Shown here: piece after piece, positions 8,314 through 17,300 of the stretch
Numbering within the stretch: position 1 is the first letter of the stretch
Layout of the letters: every line of letters begins with the position of its first letter
Assembly (NCBI GenBank): GCA_964462675.1
Contig: CAYWYS010000005.1
Coordinates: 40,710-104,709, forward strand
Length of the DNA stretch: 64,000 bases
Source: XN24 sp964462675
Lineage (GTDB): Bacteria; Pseudomonadota; Gammaproteobacteria; Steroidobacterales; XN24
Reading direction: 5' to 3'
The notes under the pieces: model-generated
What the model was told of the DNA's origin: nothing
The model's database searches: none
Seen by the model: the letters and a program-made list of their open reading frames with translations, nothing else
Made by a program: the position numbers and the translations under genes

Positions 8314-9417
8314 ATGAGCGAGGCGCGCATCAACCTGCTCGGCCTGTCCCGCGAGGGGCTGGAAGCGTTTTTCGCAGGGCTCGGCGAGAAGCCGTTCCGC
8401 GCGCGCCAGCTGATGACCTGGATGTACCGCTTCGCGGTCGCGGATTTCGCGGCGATGACCGATATCTCGAAGGCGCTGCGGGCGAAGCTCGCCCAGATCG
8501 CCGAGATCAGGCCGCCGGAGATCCGCTCGCTGCACCATGCCGCCGACGAGACCCGCAAGTGGATGGTGACGATGGACGGTGGCCAGGCCATCGAGACGGT
8601 GTTCATTCCCGAGACCGCGCGCGGCACTTTGTGCATCTCCAGCCAGGTCGGCTGCGCGATGGACTGTGCCTTCTGCGCCACCGGCAAGCAGGGCTTCAAC
8701 CGCAACCTGTCGGCGGCGGACATCGTCGGCCAGGTCTGGCTCGCCAACCGCGAGCTCGGCTACCGGCACGACGGCGACCGGATCGTCACCAACGTCGTGT
8801 TCATGGGCATGGGCGAGCCGCTGGCGAACTACCGCAACGTCGTGCCCGCGGTGCAGGTGCTGATCGACGACTTCGGCTTCAATATTTCCCGGCGCCGCGT
8901 GACCGTCAGCACCTCCGGCCTCGTGCCGCAGATGGACCGGCTCGCGGAAGAGTGCAACGTGGCGCTCGCGGTTTCGCTGCACGCGGCCGACGACACGCTG
9001 CGCGACCAGCTGGTGCCGATCAATCGCCGCCACCCGATCGAGGAACTGCTTGAGGCCTGCTGGCGCTACGCCGAGCGCGGCAGCGGGCGGCACATCACCT
9101 TCGAGTACGTCATGCTCGACGGGGTCAACGACCGGGAGGAGGACATGCGGCGGCTCGTGAAGCTGCTGTCGCATCGCCCCGCGAAGGTCAACCTGATCCC
9201 GTTCAACCCGTTTCCCGGCACCGAGTTCCGCCGCTCGCCGCTCGAGGCGATCGAGCGCTGCCGCGAGTTTCTGCTGCGCAAGGGCATCCGCACGACGATC
9301 CGGCGCACGCGCGGCGATGACATCGACGCGGCTTGCGGCCAGCTGGCGGGCAAGGTCAACGACCGTGTCCGCTACCGGCTCGGCAGCAAGCTGGTCAGCG
9401 TGGCGGCGAGGGTCTGA
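8314..9417 (+). CDS. rlmN: Dual-specificity 23S rRNA A2503 / tRNA A37 C2-methyltransferase RlmN
   Basis: Radical S-adenosylmethionine enzyme that methylates C2 of adenine 2503 in 23S rRNA and adenine 37 in some tRNAs. Length 367. The CxxxCxxC cluster motif is Cys114, Cys118 and Cys121 in GCAMDCAFC. The GMGEPLANY motif (SAM binding) and the C-terminal RRTRGDDIDAACGQL segment, which contains the second catalytic cysteine of RlmN, are present. It is followed by pilW after two bases. Confidence 0.96.
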   Translation: MSEARINLLGLSREGLEAFFAGLGEKPFRARQLMTWMYRFAVADFAAMTDISKALRAKLAQIAEIRPPEIRSLHHAADETRKWMVTMDGGQAIETVFIPETARGTLCISSQVGCAMDCAFCATGKQGFNRNLSAADIVGQVWLANRELGYRHDGDRIVTNVVFMGMGEPLANYRNVVPAVQVLIDDFGFNISRRRVTVSTSGLVPQMDRLAEECNVALAVSLHAADDTLRDQLVPINRRHPIEELLEACWRYAERGSGRHITFEYVMLDGVNDREEDMRRLVKLLSHRPAKVNLIPFNPFPGTEFRRSPLEAIERCREFLLRKGIRTTIRRTRGDDIDAACGQLAGKVNDRVRYRLGSKLVSVAARV

Positions 9418-9419
9418 CG

Positions 9420-10163
9420 ATGAGGAACCGGAAGCTGCTGATCGTGATGCTCGCGGCCGTCGTGGCGGGCTGCGTCAGCAACAAGCCGCCGAGCCTCGCC
9501 TCCGACAAGGACGCGGCGCGCTACAACGTCCAGCTCGGCATGAATTACCTGCAGCTCGGCGACCTCGAGGGGGCGCGCGAGAAGCTCGAGCGTGCCGCCC
9601 AGCAGGACCCGACCCTGCCGGCCGCGCAGGCGGCGCTGGGCATCCTGTACGAGCGTGCCGGCGACATGCGCCGTGCCGGCGACCACTTGCGACGTGCCAG
9701 CCGGCTCGCGCCGGACGACCCGAACATGGTGAACGCCTACGGCGGCTTCCTGTGCCGCCAGGGCGATCGCAAGGAAGGCATCCGTCATTTCGAGATGGCG
9801 GCGAACAATGCCTTCTATCGCACGCCCGAGGCCGCGTTGACCAACGCCGGCGTGTGCGCGCGCGGCATCCCCGACAACGTGGCCGCCGAGGATTACCTGC
9901 GGCGCGCCCTCGAGATCAACCGCAACTATGCCGAGGCCTTGCTGCAGCTGGCCGACCTGAGCCTGGCGACGCAACGGCCGATGCCGGCGCGCGCGTTCAT
10001 CCAGCGCTTCGAGACAGTCTCCGCCGCCACGCCATACAGCCTGGACCTGGGGCGCCGCATCGAGATGAGCGCGGGCGACCAGCAGGCGGCCGCGGAATAC
10101 GCCACCCGGCTGCGCCGCGAATTTCCCGACTCGCGTGAAGCGAGGAGCCTGAGCCGTGAATGA
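9420..10163 (+). CDS. pilW: Type IV pilus pilotin lipoprotein PilW/PilF
   Basis: Outer-membrane lipoprotein with tetratricopeptide repeats that helps secretin PilQ reach and assemble in the outer membrane. Length 247. The ATG at 9420 gives a short signal peptide ending in the lipobox VVAGC (Cys18). Helical TPR pairs follow, for example LGMNYLQLGDLEGAREKLERA and LGILYERAGDMRRAGDHLRRA. The end overlaps the rodZ start by eight bases. Position between rlmN and rodZ matches other gammaproteobacteria. No other pilus genes are in the window. Confidence 0.9.
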   Translation: MRNRKLLIVMLAAVVAGCVSNKPPSLASDKDAARYNVQLGMNYLQLGDLEGAREKLERAAQQDPTLPAAQAALGILYERAGDMRRAGDHLRRASRLAPDDPNMVNAYGGFLCRQGDRKEGIRHFEMAANNAFYRTPEAALTNAGVCARGIPDNVAAEDYLRRALEINRNYAEALLQLADLSLATQRPMPARAFIQRFETVSAATPYSLDLGRRIEMSAGDQQAAAEYATRLRREFPDSREARSLSRE

Positions 10164-11133
10164 CGCCACAGAGAACGGCCCTGACGCCGCTGATGCGAGC
10201 CTGCTGCGGCCCGGCGCGCAACTGCAGGCGGCCCGCGAGCGGGCCGGCTGGACCCTGGAGCGGCTGGCCGCCGAGCTCGGCCTGGCGACGGATCGCCTGC
10301 AGGCGCTCGAGCGGGACGATCACGCGAGCTTCGGCGGCGTCGTGTTCGTGCGCGGCTACCTGCGGCGCGCAGCGACGCTGCTGGGCCTTCCGCCCGGCGA
10401 GCTGATCGCGGCCTTCGAGGCGTGCTGCAATGGCGCGAAGCCGGCGGATGTTCTCCCCGGCCTGCCGCCGGGCGAGCGCCCGCGGCGCGGCGCACCCGGC
10501 TGGAGCGGGCCGGCGCTCGGCGTTGTGGCGATTGCTGCGATGGCGGGGGGCACCTGGTGGGCGCTGGGACCGGACCACGACCTCGCGCCGCCGCGTGTCA
10601 GCGAGACGCCGCGACTCGCGATGCTGGAATTCAGCGTGCCTGCGGAGGATACCGCAGCGCCACGGCCCATGCTGCTCGAGTCCGAGTCCGAGTCCGAGCC
10701 CGAGTTCGCGTCCGCGTCCGAGCCTGCGTCGATGGCGCTCGAGCCTGCCGGTCTGCCGGATCCGGTGACGGCGGTGACGGACGGGGTGGCCGGCACGGTG
10801 GCGGAATCCCTGGGCCGGGGCGACGTCTCGCAGCTGGTCATGGTCGTCGAGGTGCCGGAGCCGGCCCCGCCGCCGCCGGGCACCGTCGAGTTGCGCTTCG
10901 AGTTCACCGAGGAGTGCTGGCTCGAGGTCACCGACGCGGAAGACCGCCGCCTGGCATACCGGCTGTACCGGCCCGGCGACGTGGCGCGCCTGCGCGGGAC
11001 GGCGCCGGTGTCCGTGTTCCTCGGCAATGCCGACGGCGCGCGCCTGACGGTCGACGGCGCTGCGCTGGCCTTGCGCCCCGCCTCGCGCCGGGACGGCACC
11101 GCCCGGCTGACGGTCGGCGGCGGCGCCGGCTGA
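10156..11133 (+). CDS. rodZ: Cytoskeletal shape protein RodZ
   Basis: Bitopic inner-membrane protein linking MreB to the cell-wall machinery. Order in the 325 residues: an N-terminal Cro/C1-type helix-turn-helix (LQAARERAGWTLERLAAELG, residues 19-38, with FVRGYLRRAATLLGL), a transmembrane helix near residues 113-136, a low-complexity periplasmic linker, and a C-terminal DUF4115 beta domain (about 248-320, including FTEECWLEVTDAEDRR). The linker contains an SE/SA-rich tandem repeat. It overlaps pilW and is followed by hisS after 15 bases. Confidence 0.9.
   Translation: MNDATENGPDAADASLLRPGAQLQAARERAGWTLERLAAELGLATDRLQALERDDHASFGGVVFVRGYLRRAATLLGLPPGELIAAFEACCNGAKPADVLPGLPPGERPRRGAPGWSGPALGVVAIAAMAGGTWWALGPDHDLAPPRVSETPRLAMLEFSVPAEDTAAPRPMLLESESESEPEFASASEPASMALEPAGLPDPVTAVTDGVAGTVAESLGRGDVSQLVMVVEVPEPAPPPPGTVELRFEFTEECWLEVTDAEDRRLAYRLYRPGDVARLRGTAPVSVFLGNADGARLTVDGAALALRPASRRDGTARLTVGGGAG
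10678..10730 (+). repeat. Short tandem repeat in the rodZ linker
   Basis: Six-base units of the GAGTCC/GAGCCC and GCGTCC type recur through this stretch and encode an ESESESEPEF-ASASEP run in the periplasmic linker of RodZ. Unit-number changes would alter linker length without shifting the frame. Confidence 0.6.
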
Positions 11134-11148
11134 CCCCGGAGGTTTCGC

Positions 11149-12426
11149 ATGGCGGCGGCGATCCAGCCCATCCGGGGCATGAACGACATACTGCCGGAGG
11201 CGACTCCCGTTTGGCAGTGGATCGAGGCGACCGCGCGCGACGTATTTGCCGCCTATGGTTACCGCGAGCTGCGTGTGCCCGTGGTCGAGCGCCGCGAGCT
11301 GTTCAGCCGTTCCATCGGCGAGGTCACCGACATCGTCGAGAAGGAGATGTACAGCTTCACGGATCGCAATGGCGACCAGCTGAGCCTGCGTCCGGAAGCG
11401 ACCGCCAGCTGCGTGCGCGCCGTCATCAGCAACGGCATGATCCACAACCAGCAGCAGCGGCTCTGGTATGCGGGCCCGATGTTCCGCTACGAGCGCCCGC
11501 AGAAGGGACGCTACCGCCAGTTTCACCAGCTCGGCGCCGAGGCGCTCGGCTTTCCCGGCCCGGACGTGGATGCGGAACTGATCCTGATGTCGGCGCGCCT
11601 GTGGCGCGCGCTGGGCCTCGAAGGGCTCACGCTGGAACTCAATTCGCTCGGCACGGCCGAATCGCGCCGCGCCTACCGCGCGCTGCTGGTCGAGCATTTC
11701 GCCGCGCATCGCGAGCTGCTGGACGAGGACAGCGTGCGGCGCCTCGAGCAGAATCCGCTGCGCATTCTCGACAGCAAGAACCCTGCGATGCAGGCCTTGA
11801 TCGCCGCGGCGCCGGTGATCACCGACCATCTCGATGACGAGTCGGCGCGGCATTTTACGCAGCTCAAGGCCGCGCTGGATGGCGCCGGAATCGCCTACCG
11901 GGTCAACCCGCGGCTCGTCCGCGGACTGGATTACTACAGCCGCACGGTGTTCGAATGGCTGACCGACCGGCTCGGTGCCCAGGCGGCCGTATGCAGCGGC
12001 GGCCGTTACGACGGTCTCGTCGAGCAGCTCGGCGGCCGCGCGACGCCCGCCATTGGCTGGGCGCTCGGCATGGAGCGCCTCGTCGAGCTGGTGCAGGACG
12101 CGGCGCCCCCGGCGGCTGCGCCGCATGCCTATCTCGTGCCGCTCGGCGCCGCGGCGGAATCCGCCGCGCTCGCGCTGGCGGAGTCGTTGCGCGACCAGAT
12201 CGCCGGGCTGCGCGTGCTGACGCACTGCGGCGGCGGGTCCTTGAAGGCCGCGATGAAGAAGGCCGACCGGAGCGGGGCGGCGCTGGCCTTGATCCTCGGC
12301 GACGAGGAGCTGGCCGCCGGGCAGGTCGTCGTCAAGCCGCTGCGCACGGCCGGCGAACAGTTTGCCATGGAACACGGGGCGCTCGCGGAGCGTCTCAGGG
12401 AATGTGTCGCGGCCGACCGCGACTGA
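11149..12426 (+). CDS. hisS: Histidyl-tRNA synthetase
   Basis: Class II aminoacyl-tRNA synthetase, 425 residues. Signatures in order: IRGMNDILP at the start, motif 2 in FRYERPQKGRYRQFHQ, the histidine-specific LVRGLDYYSRTVFE and GGRYDGLVEQLGG, and motif 3 AIGWALGMERLVEL, then the anticodon-binding domain. It acts as a cytosolic dimer. It lies between rodZ and yfgM, 11 bases before the latter. Confidence 0.97.
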   Translation: MAAAIQPIRGMNDILPEATPVWQWIEATARDVFAAYGYRELRVPVVERRELFSRSIGEVTDIVEKEMYSFTDRNGDQLSLRPEATASCVRAVISNGMIHNQQQRLWYAGPMFRYERPQKGRYRQFHQLGAEALGFPGPDVDAELILMSARLWRALGLEGLTLELNSLGTAESRRAYRALLVEHFAAHRELLDEDSVRRLEQNPLRILDSKNPAMQALIAAAPVITDHLDDESARHFTQLKAALDGAGIAYRVNPRLVRGLDYYSRTVFEWLTDRLGAQAAVCSGGRYDGLVEQLGGRATPAIGWALGMERLVELVQDAAPPAAAPHAYLVPLGAAAESAALALAESLRDQIAGLRVLTHCGGGSLKAAMKKADRSGAALALILGDEELAAGQVVVKPLRTAGEQFAMEHGALAERLRECVAADRD

Positions 12427-12437
12427 CGGAGAAACAA

Positions 12438-13094
12438 GTGGACGAATATCTTTCTGAACGCGAACAGGTCGACCGCATCCGCCAGTGGTGGAAGGAAAAC
12501 GGCGCCTGGATCATCGTCGGCATCGGCGGCGGCATCCTCGCGATCATCAGCTGGAACTGGTGGCAGAACTGGAAGCTCGAGCGCGCCGAGCAGGCCTCGG
12601 CGATCTACTCCGTGGTGGTCGAAGCGGCCGCGGAGGGCCGCGTCGACGAGGTCAGGCTCGGCGTGGAACGCCTGGCGGCGGGCCACGGGTCTTCGCCCTA
12701 CCTGCAACAGGGTCGCCTCGCGCTGGCCGCGGCGCTGGTGCGCAGCGGCGAGACCGAGGCCGCGATCGCACAGCTGGAGACGGCGCTTGCCGACGCGAAG
12801 GATCCGCAGCTGGCGCTCGTCGCAAGGGCCCGCCTCGCGCGCCTGCTGGCGTCCGAGGGCAAGGGCGACGAGGCCTTGCGGCTGGTGCGCGGCGTTGACG
12901 CGGGCGCGTTCGCGCCGATGCTGCTCGAGATCGAGGGCGATGTGCTCGCGGCGCGCGGCGACTCTGAGGGCGCGCTCGAGGTCTATCGCAAGGCGCTCGC
13001 CGGCGGCAGCGGCAGCGGCGTCATCGACGAGGAATTCCTGCAGCTGAAGATCGAGGCGCTGGCGGATGGCCGCGCGGCGGGTGACGCTTCGTGA
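12438..13094 (+). CDS. yfgM: YfgM family ancillary SecYEG translocon subunit
   Basis: Single-pass inner-membrane protein with a periplasmic TPR domain; in E. coli it associates with SecYEG and the chaperone PpiD. The GTG at 12438 gives VDEYLSEREQVDRIRQWWKENG, the normal family N-terminus, followed by a transmembrane helix near residues 24-44 and TPR-like helices such as LALAAALVRSGETEAAIAQLE. Length 218. Its stop overlaps the bamB GTG start (GTGA). Confidence 0.9.
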   Translation: MDEYLSEREQVDRIRQWWKENGAWIIVGIGGGILAIISWNWWQNWKLERAEQASAIYSVVVEAAAEGRVDEVRLGVERLAAGHGSSPYLQQGRLALAAALVRSGETEAAIAQLETALADAKDPQLALVARARLARLLASEGKGDEALRLVRGVDAGAFAPMLLEIEGDVLAARGDSEGALEVYRKALAGGSGSGVIDEEFLQLKIEALADGRAAGDAS

Positions 13095-14260
13095 CGACCG
13101 GCCGCCGCTCCCGGGTGCTCGCGGCGCTGTTCCTGGCAATGCTGCTGGGCGGCTGCGGCATTTGGGATTCGCGGGAGGACCCCGTCGAGCAGCCGGCAGA
13201 GCTGCCGGACATCGAGCCGGTGCTGACGATCCGGAAAGTCTGGGACACGAATATCGGCAGCGGCTCGGAGCTGCTCAACCTCGCGCTGCGCCCGACCGTC
13301 GAGGGCGGCAGGGTCTATGCCGCGGGCCGCAACGGCCGCGTGCATGCACTCGACGTCGACACCGGCCGGATCCAGTGGACGGCCAATCTCGGGCTGGACC
13401 TTTCGGCGGGCCCGTCGGCGGGCCATGGCATGGTCGTGGTCGGCAGCTCGGAGGGCATGCTCGCAGTGCTCGACATTGCCGACGGCGCCCTGCGCTGGCA
13501 GGTGCAGCTCTCGGGCGAGGTACTCGCCGCGCCGGCACTGTCGCCGTCGATCATCGTCGTGCGCACCGTCGACGGCCGGCTGCGGGGGCTTGCGGCGGCC
13601 GACGGTCGCGAGCTGTGGCTGGTCGAGCACCGGCCGCCGCGCTTGTCGCTGCGCGGCACGGCGGCGCCGGTGATTGCCGGCAACGCGGTGGTGACCGGCT
13701 TCGACAATGGCCGCGTCGGCGCGTACTCGCTGCGCGACGGCGAGACCTTGTGGGAAAACCTGATCGCGATCGGCCGCGGCCGCACCGAGATCGAGCGCCT
13801 GTCCGACGTGGACGCCACGCCGGTCATCCTCGGCCCGGACGTGTATGCGGTCAGCTACCGGGGGCGGCTGGCGAATCTCGCGCTCGAGTCGGGGCAGATC
13901 CTCTGGGCGACCGAGATGTCGAGCCACAATGGCCTCAGCGTGGACTGGACCTCGGTCTACGTCGCCGAGGCGGAAGGCGAGGTGGTCGCAGTGAATCGCT
14001 CGAGCGGCGCCGAGCTGTGGCGCCAGGACAAGCTGAGGATGCGTCGCCTGACCGCGGCCACGCCGATCGGGCAGAGCGTCGTCGCCGGCGATTTCGAAGG
14101 CTGGCTGCACTGGATGGATGCATTCACCGGCGTGTTCCAGGGGCGCATCCGGGCGGGCAAGAAGGCCATCGTGACCGCGCCGGTCAGCAGCGGCGAGTTG
14201 CTGATCTTGCAGGACGAAGACGACCGCGTGTACGCCTTCCGCGCGGAGCCGCGAGGCTGA
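13091..14260 (+). CDS. bamB: Outer-membrane protein assembly factor BamB
   Basis: Lipoprotein of the BAM complex with an eight-bladed PQQ-like beta-propeller that helps insert beta-barrel proteins. Length 389. A GTG start overlaps yfgM. The signal peptide ends in the lipobox LLGGC. Propeller repeats are seen, for example GRNGRVHALDVDTGRIQW, GMLAVLDIADGALRWQ, DGRLRGLAAADGRELW and GRLANLALESGQILWATE. It belongs to the conserved hisS-yfgM-bamB-der run. Confidence 0.93.
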   Translation: MTTGRRSRVLAALFLAMLLGGCGIWDSREDPVEQPAELPDIEPVLTIRKVWDTNIGSGSELLNLALRPTVEGGRVYAAGRNGRVHALDVDTGRIQWTANLGLDLSAGPSAGHGMVVVGSSEGMLAVLDIADGALRWQVQLSGEVLAAPALSPSIIVVRTVDGRLRGLAAADGRELWLVEHRPPRLSLRGTAAPVIAGNAVVTGFDNGRVGAYSLRDGETLWENLIAIGRGRTEIERLSDVDATPVILGPDVYAVSYRGRLANLALESGQILWATEMSSHNGLSVDWTSVYVAEAEGEVVAVNRSSGAELWRQDKLRMRRLTAATPIGQSVVAGDFEGWLHWMDAFTGVFQGRIRAGKKAIVTAPVSSGELLILQDEDDRVYAFRAEPRG

Positions 14261-14273
14261 GGCCTCGCCCGCG

Positions 14274-15671
14274 ATGCTGCCCGTCGTCGCGCTGGTCGGC
14301 AGGCCGAACGTCGGCAAGTCGACGCTGTTCAATTTCCTGACCCGCACGCGCGACGCGCTGGTCGCCGACATCCCTGGACTGACGCGCGACCGGCAGTACG
14401 GCTTCGGCCGCGTCGGGCCGGTGCCCTACATCGCCGTCGACACCGGCGGGCTGACAGGCGAGACCGACGAACTCGACGGGCTGATGGCGCGCCAGACGCT
14501 GCGCGCGCTCGACGAGGCCGACGTCGTGCTGTTCATGGTGGACGCCCGCGAGGGCCTGACCGGCGGCGACGAGCAGATTGCGGCGATGCTCAGGCGGCGC
14601 GGCCGGCCGGTCGTGCTGGTCGTCAACAAGGCCGAGGGCCAGTCGCACGCGGTCGTCAGCGCGGAGTTTCATCGCCTCGGCATCGGCGAGCCGGTCGTGA
14701 TCTCATCGGCGCACGGCGACAACGTCCGCGCGCTGCTCGACACGGTGCTGGCGCCATTCCCGGGGCCGGACGCATCAGACGCGCCAGACCGGGCGGAGGA
14801 TGCAATCCGGGTCGCCGTGATCGGCCGGCCCAACGTCGGCAAGTCGACGCTGATCAACCGCATGGTCGGCGAGGAACGGCTGGTCGCTTTCGACCAGCCC
14901 GGCACGACGCGCGACGCGGTCGAGGTGCCGTTCGAGCGCGACGGCGAGCGCTACCTGCTGGTCGACACCGCCGGCGTGCGGCGCCGCTCGCGCGTCTCGG
15001 AGGCGATCGAGAAATTCAGCATCATCAAGACGCTCGGCGCCATCGACGCGGCCTCGGTCGTGATCGCCGTGCTCGACGCGCGCGACGGCGTCACCGACCA
15101 GGATGCCAGCCTGCTCGGCCTCGCCGCGGAGCGCGGCCGCGCAATGGTCATTGCCGTTAACAAGTGGGACGGACTGCCGCCGGAGCAGCGCGACACAGTG
15201 CGGCGCCAGCTCGAGCTGAAGCTGCCATTCGTCGAATACGCGCCGGTGCAGTTCATCTCGGCGTTGCACGGCACCGGCGTCGGCGACCTGTTCGCGCTGG
15301 TGGACGCAAGCCACGCGGCGGCGCATCGCGACCTGCCGACGCCGGAGCTGACGAGGGTGCTGCAGGACGCCGTGACCACGCACCAGCCGCCGCTGGTGCG
15401 TGGCCGGCGCATCAAGCTGCGCTATGCTCACCAGGGCGGGCGCAACCCGCCGGTCATCGTCATCCATGGCGGCCAGGCCGAGCTGCTGCCGGCAACGTAC
15501 CAGCGCTTCCTGGCCAATGTTTACCGCAAGGCGTTCCGGCTACAGGGCACGCCGGTGCGCATCGAACTGAAGTCGGGCGAGAATCCCTTCGCCGGCAAGC
15601 GCAACCCGCTGACGCCGCGCCAGCAGCAGAAGCGCAAGCGCCTGCTCAGTCACGTCAAGAAACGGCGCTAG
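14274..15671 (+). CDS. der: Ribosome-associated GTPase Der (EngA)
   Basis: Essential GTPase of 50S ribosome assembly with two consecutive G domains and a KH-like C-terminal domain. Length 465. Both P-loops are GRPNVGKSTL (about residues 9 and 187), with matching DTGG / DTAG Walker B and NKAE / NKWD specificity motifs. The C-terminus is rich in lysine and arginine (QQQKRKRLLSHVKKRR). It is 13 bases after bamB. Confidence 0.97.
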   Translation: MLPVVALVGRPNVGKSTLFNFLTRTRDALVADIPGLTRDRQYGFGRVGPVPYIAVDTGGLTGETDELDGLMARQTLRALDEADVVLFMVDAREGLTGGDEQIAAMLRRRGRPVVLVVNKAEGQSHAVVSAEFHRLGIGEPVVISSAHGDNVRALLDTVLAPFPGPDASDAPDRAEDAIRVAVIGRPNVGKSTLINRMVGEERLVAFDQPGTTRDAVEVPFERDGERYLLVDTAGVRRRSRVSEAIEKFSIIKTLGAIDAASVVIAVLDARDGVTDQDASLLGLAAERGRAMVIAVNKWDGLPPEQRDTVRRQLELKLPFVEYAPVQFISALHGTGVGDLFALVDASHAAAHRDLPTPELTRVLQDAVTTHQPPLVRGRRIKLRYAHQGGRNPPVIVIHGGQAELLPATYQRFLANVYRKAFRLQGTPVRIELKSGENPFAGKRNPLTPRQQQKRKRLLSHVKKRR

Positions 15672-15692
15672 GTTCGCCGAAGGAGCGTGGCC

Positions 15693-16847
15693 ATGAGCCA
15701 GCAGAGACAACCCGGTTCGGTGCCGGCCTTCGGGCCGAACGAGGCGCGCGCCGCCAGCAGGGCGCGCCGCTTCGTGCGGCTCGACGCGCCGTTCCAGATG
15801 CATCGCGGCGGCATCCTGCCGCGTCTCGACGTCGCCTACGAGACCTGGGGCGAGCTGGACCACCATGCCGGCAACGCCGTGCTGTTGTTCACCGGCCTGT
15901 CGCCCTCGGCGCACGCCGCGTCCTCGCCTGACGACCCGGCGTCGGGCTGGTGGGAAGAGATGATCGGCCCGGGGCGGCCGATCGACACGCGCCGCTGGTT
16001 CGTCATCTGCGTCAACTCGATGGGCAGCTGCTTCGGCACGACCGGGCCGGCGTCGACCGATCCGCGCACCGGCCAGCCGTATCGCCTGGCTTTCCCGGTG
16101 CTGACCGTCGAGGACATCGCCGCGGCCGGGCGGGAAGTCGTGCGGCACCTCGGCGTGCGCAAGCTGCACACGGTCATTGGCCCGTCACTCGGCGGCATGT
16201 CGGCGCTGGCCTTCTCGACGATGTTCCCCGAGATGAGCCATGGGCTCGTGGCGATCTCCTCGGCGGCGCGCTCGACGGCCTTCGCGATCGCGCTACGTTC
16301 CCTGCAGCGCGAAATGATTCGGGCCGATACCGCGTGGCTCGGCGGCAACTATCCGGCCGACAAGCCGCCGCTGGTCGGCATGCGCCTGGCGCGCAAGCTC
16401 GGCATGATCACCTATCGCTCGGCCGAGGAATGGGACCAGCGGTTCGGTCGCGAGCGCGCCGGCGGCGAGCACGACGCCGGCGACCAGTTCGGCGCGGACT
16501 TCGAGATCGAGACCTATCTCGAGCACCACGCCAACAAGTTCGTCGGCCAGTTCGACCCGAACTGCTACCTGTACCTGTCGCGCGCCATGGACCTGTTCGA
16601 TGTCGCCGAGCACAGCGGCTGCGTGGCGACCGAGCTGTCCAAGCCCGGCGTCGAGCGCGCGCTGGTGATCGGCGTCGAAACCGACTTCCTGTTCCCGCTG
16701 CACGAGCAGGAGCAGATGGCCGAGTGCCTTGAGCGGCCCGGCCGCGACGTCGAGTTCGTCGCCTTGCCGTCGCTGCAGGGCCACGACTCCTTCCTGGTCG
16801 ACATGGACGGCTTCCGGCCGGTCATCGCCCGCTACTTCGACCGCTAA
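15693..16847 (+). CDS. MetX-family acyltransferase, probably serine O-succinyltransferase
   Basis: Alpha/beta-hydrolase acyltransferase of the MetX family, 384 residues. The triad is visible: nucleophile Ser165 in GPSLGGMSA, Asp in GVETDFLFP and His in LQGHDSF. The oxyanion-loop motif reads NSMGSCFGTTGPAS with Ser in place of the second Gly found in homoserine transferases (GGC). That and the SLQREMIRADTAW...GG region resemble the serine O-succinyltransferase branch described in Xanthomonadales, where it makes a cysteine precursor. Substrate is thus inferred; homoserine O-succinyl- or acetyltransferase is the alternative. The ATG at 15693 has AGGAG seven bases upstream; a GTG six bases earlier has no room for it. 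Confidence 0.8.
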   Translation: MSQQRQPGSVPAFGPNEARAASRARRFVRLDAPFQMHRGGILPRLDVAYETWGELDHHAGNAVLLFTGLSPSAHAASSPDDPASGWWEEMIGPGRPIDTRRWFVICVNSMGSCFGTTGPASTDPRTGQPYRLAFPVLTVEDIAAAGREVVRHLGVRKLHTVIGPSLGGMSALAFSTMFPEMSHGLVAISSAARSTAFAIALRSLQREMIRADTAWLGGNYPADKPPLVGMRLARKLGMITYRSAEEWDQRFGRERAGGEHDAGDQFGADFEIETYLEHHANKFVGQFDPNCYLYLSRAMDLFDVAEHSGCVATELSKPGVERALVIGVETDFLFPLHEQEQMAECLERPGRDVEFVALPSLQGHDSFLVDMDGFRPVIARYFDR

Positions 16848-16903
16848 TTCGGGGTCAGATACGTAATTCCTGCTCGCAGGAATTACGTATCTGACCCCGA
16901 ATT
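16846..16903. repeat. Perfect 27-bp inverted repeat, REP-like
   Basis: Arms 16846-16872 and 16877-16903 are exact reverse complements around a CTCG loop. The core GGGGTCAGATACGTAATTCC and its complement make a very stable hairpin that begins inside the TAA stop of the preceding acyltransferase gene. A partial copy (ACCCCGAAT) follows at 16906-16914. The GGGGTCAG-type arm resembles REP elements scattered by REP-associated tyrosine transposases, by recollection only. It may also act as a bidirectional terminator between convergent genes. Confidence 0.8.
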
Positions 16904-16913
16904 GCACCCCGAA

Positions 16914-17291
16914 TCAGCTGATTACCCACTCGTGGTTGCACTTGCGGCAGCGCACGCGCACCCAGGTGGCGGCGCGCTCCTCGGCGACGACGGCGAGGTG
17001 GCCGAAGGTCTCGCACTGCTGGCAGGTGGCCTGGCTGGAGGTCTTCATCGCGTAAGCCAGCTGCTGCAGGAAGCGGTGCATCGCGACGACACCGACGGCA
17101 CCCGCGCCCGCGATGACGAGGGCGCTCTTCGCGCGGTCGCCCCACGCTTGGGTGGTGATCAGTGCCTCGAGGGCGGCAAAGGCGACGATCGCCGCCAGCA
17201 CCAGCAGGGTCATCCACGCAAAGCTGCCGAGCAGCTCGCGCTCGTGCCAGCTGCGAAAGCCGTGCTTGCGAATGCCCTCGGCCAGCCCCAT
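16914..17291 (-). CDS. Hypothetical membrane protein with C-terminal zinc ribbon
   Basis: Not assigned to a named family. The 125 residues show a short cytoplasmic head (WHERELLGSF), two hydrophobic helices (about 25-45 and 55-72), and a hydrophilic tail with two CxxC pairs (Cys89-QQ-Cys92 and Cys115-RK-Cys118), a typical zinc-ribbon spacing. GAGGG lies six bases upstream of the ATG and overlaps the xseA stop region. It starts nine bases after xseA and is probably in the same operon, but no functional tie to exonuclease VII is known to me. Confidence 0.75.
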   Translation of the reverse strand: MGLAEGIRKHGFRSWHERELLGSFAWMTLLVLAAIVAFAALEALITTQAWGDRAKSALVIAGAGAVGVVAMHRFLQQLAYAMKTSSQATCQQCETFGHLAVVAEERAATWVRVRCRKCNHEWVIS

Positions 17292-17300
17292 GCGAAGCCC

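Noticed and set aside
9997..12375. Long open frame on the minus strand opposite rodZ and hisS
   Set aside because: It is antisense to well-supported genes, arginine- and alanine-rich, and arises from high third-position GC.
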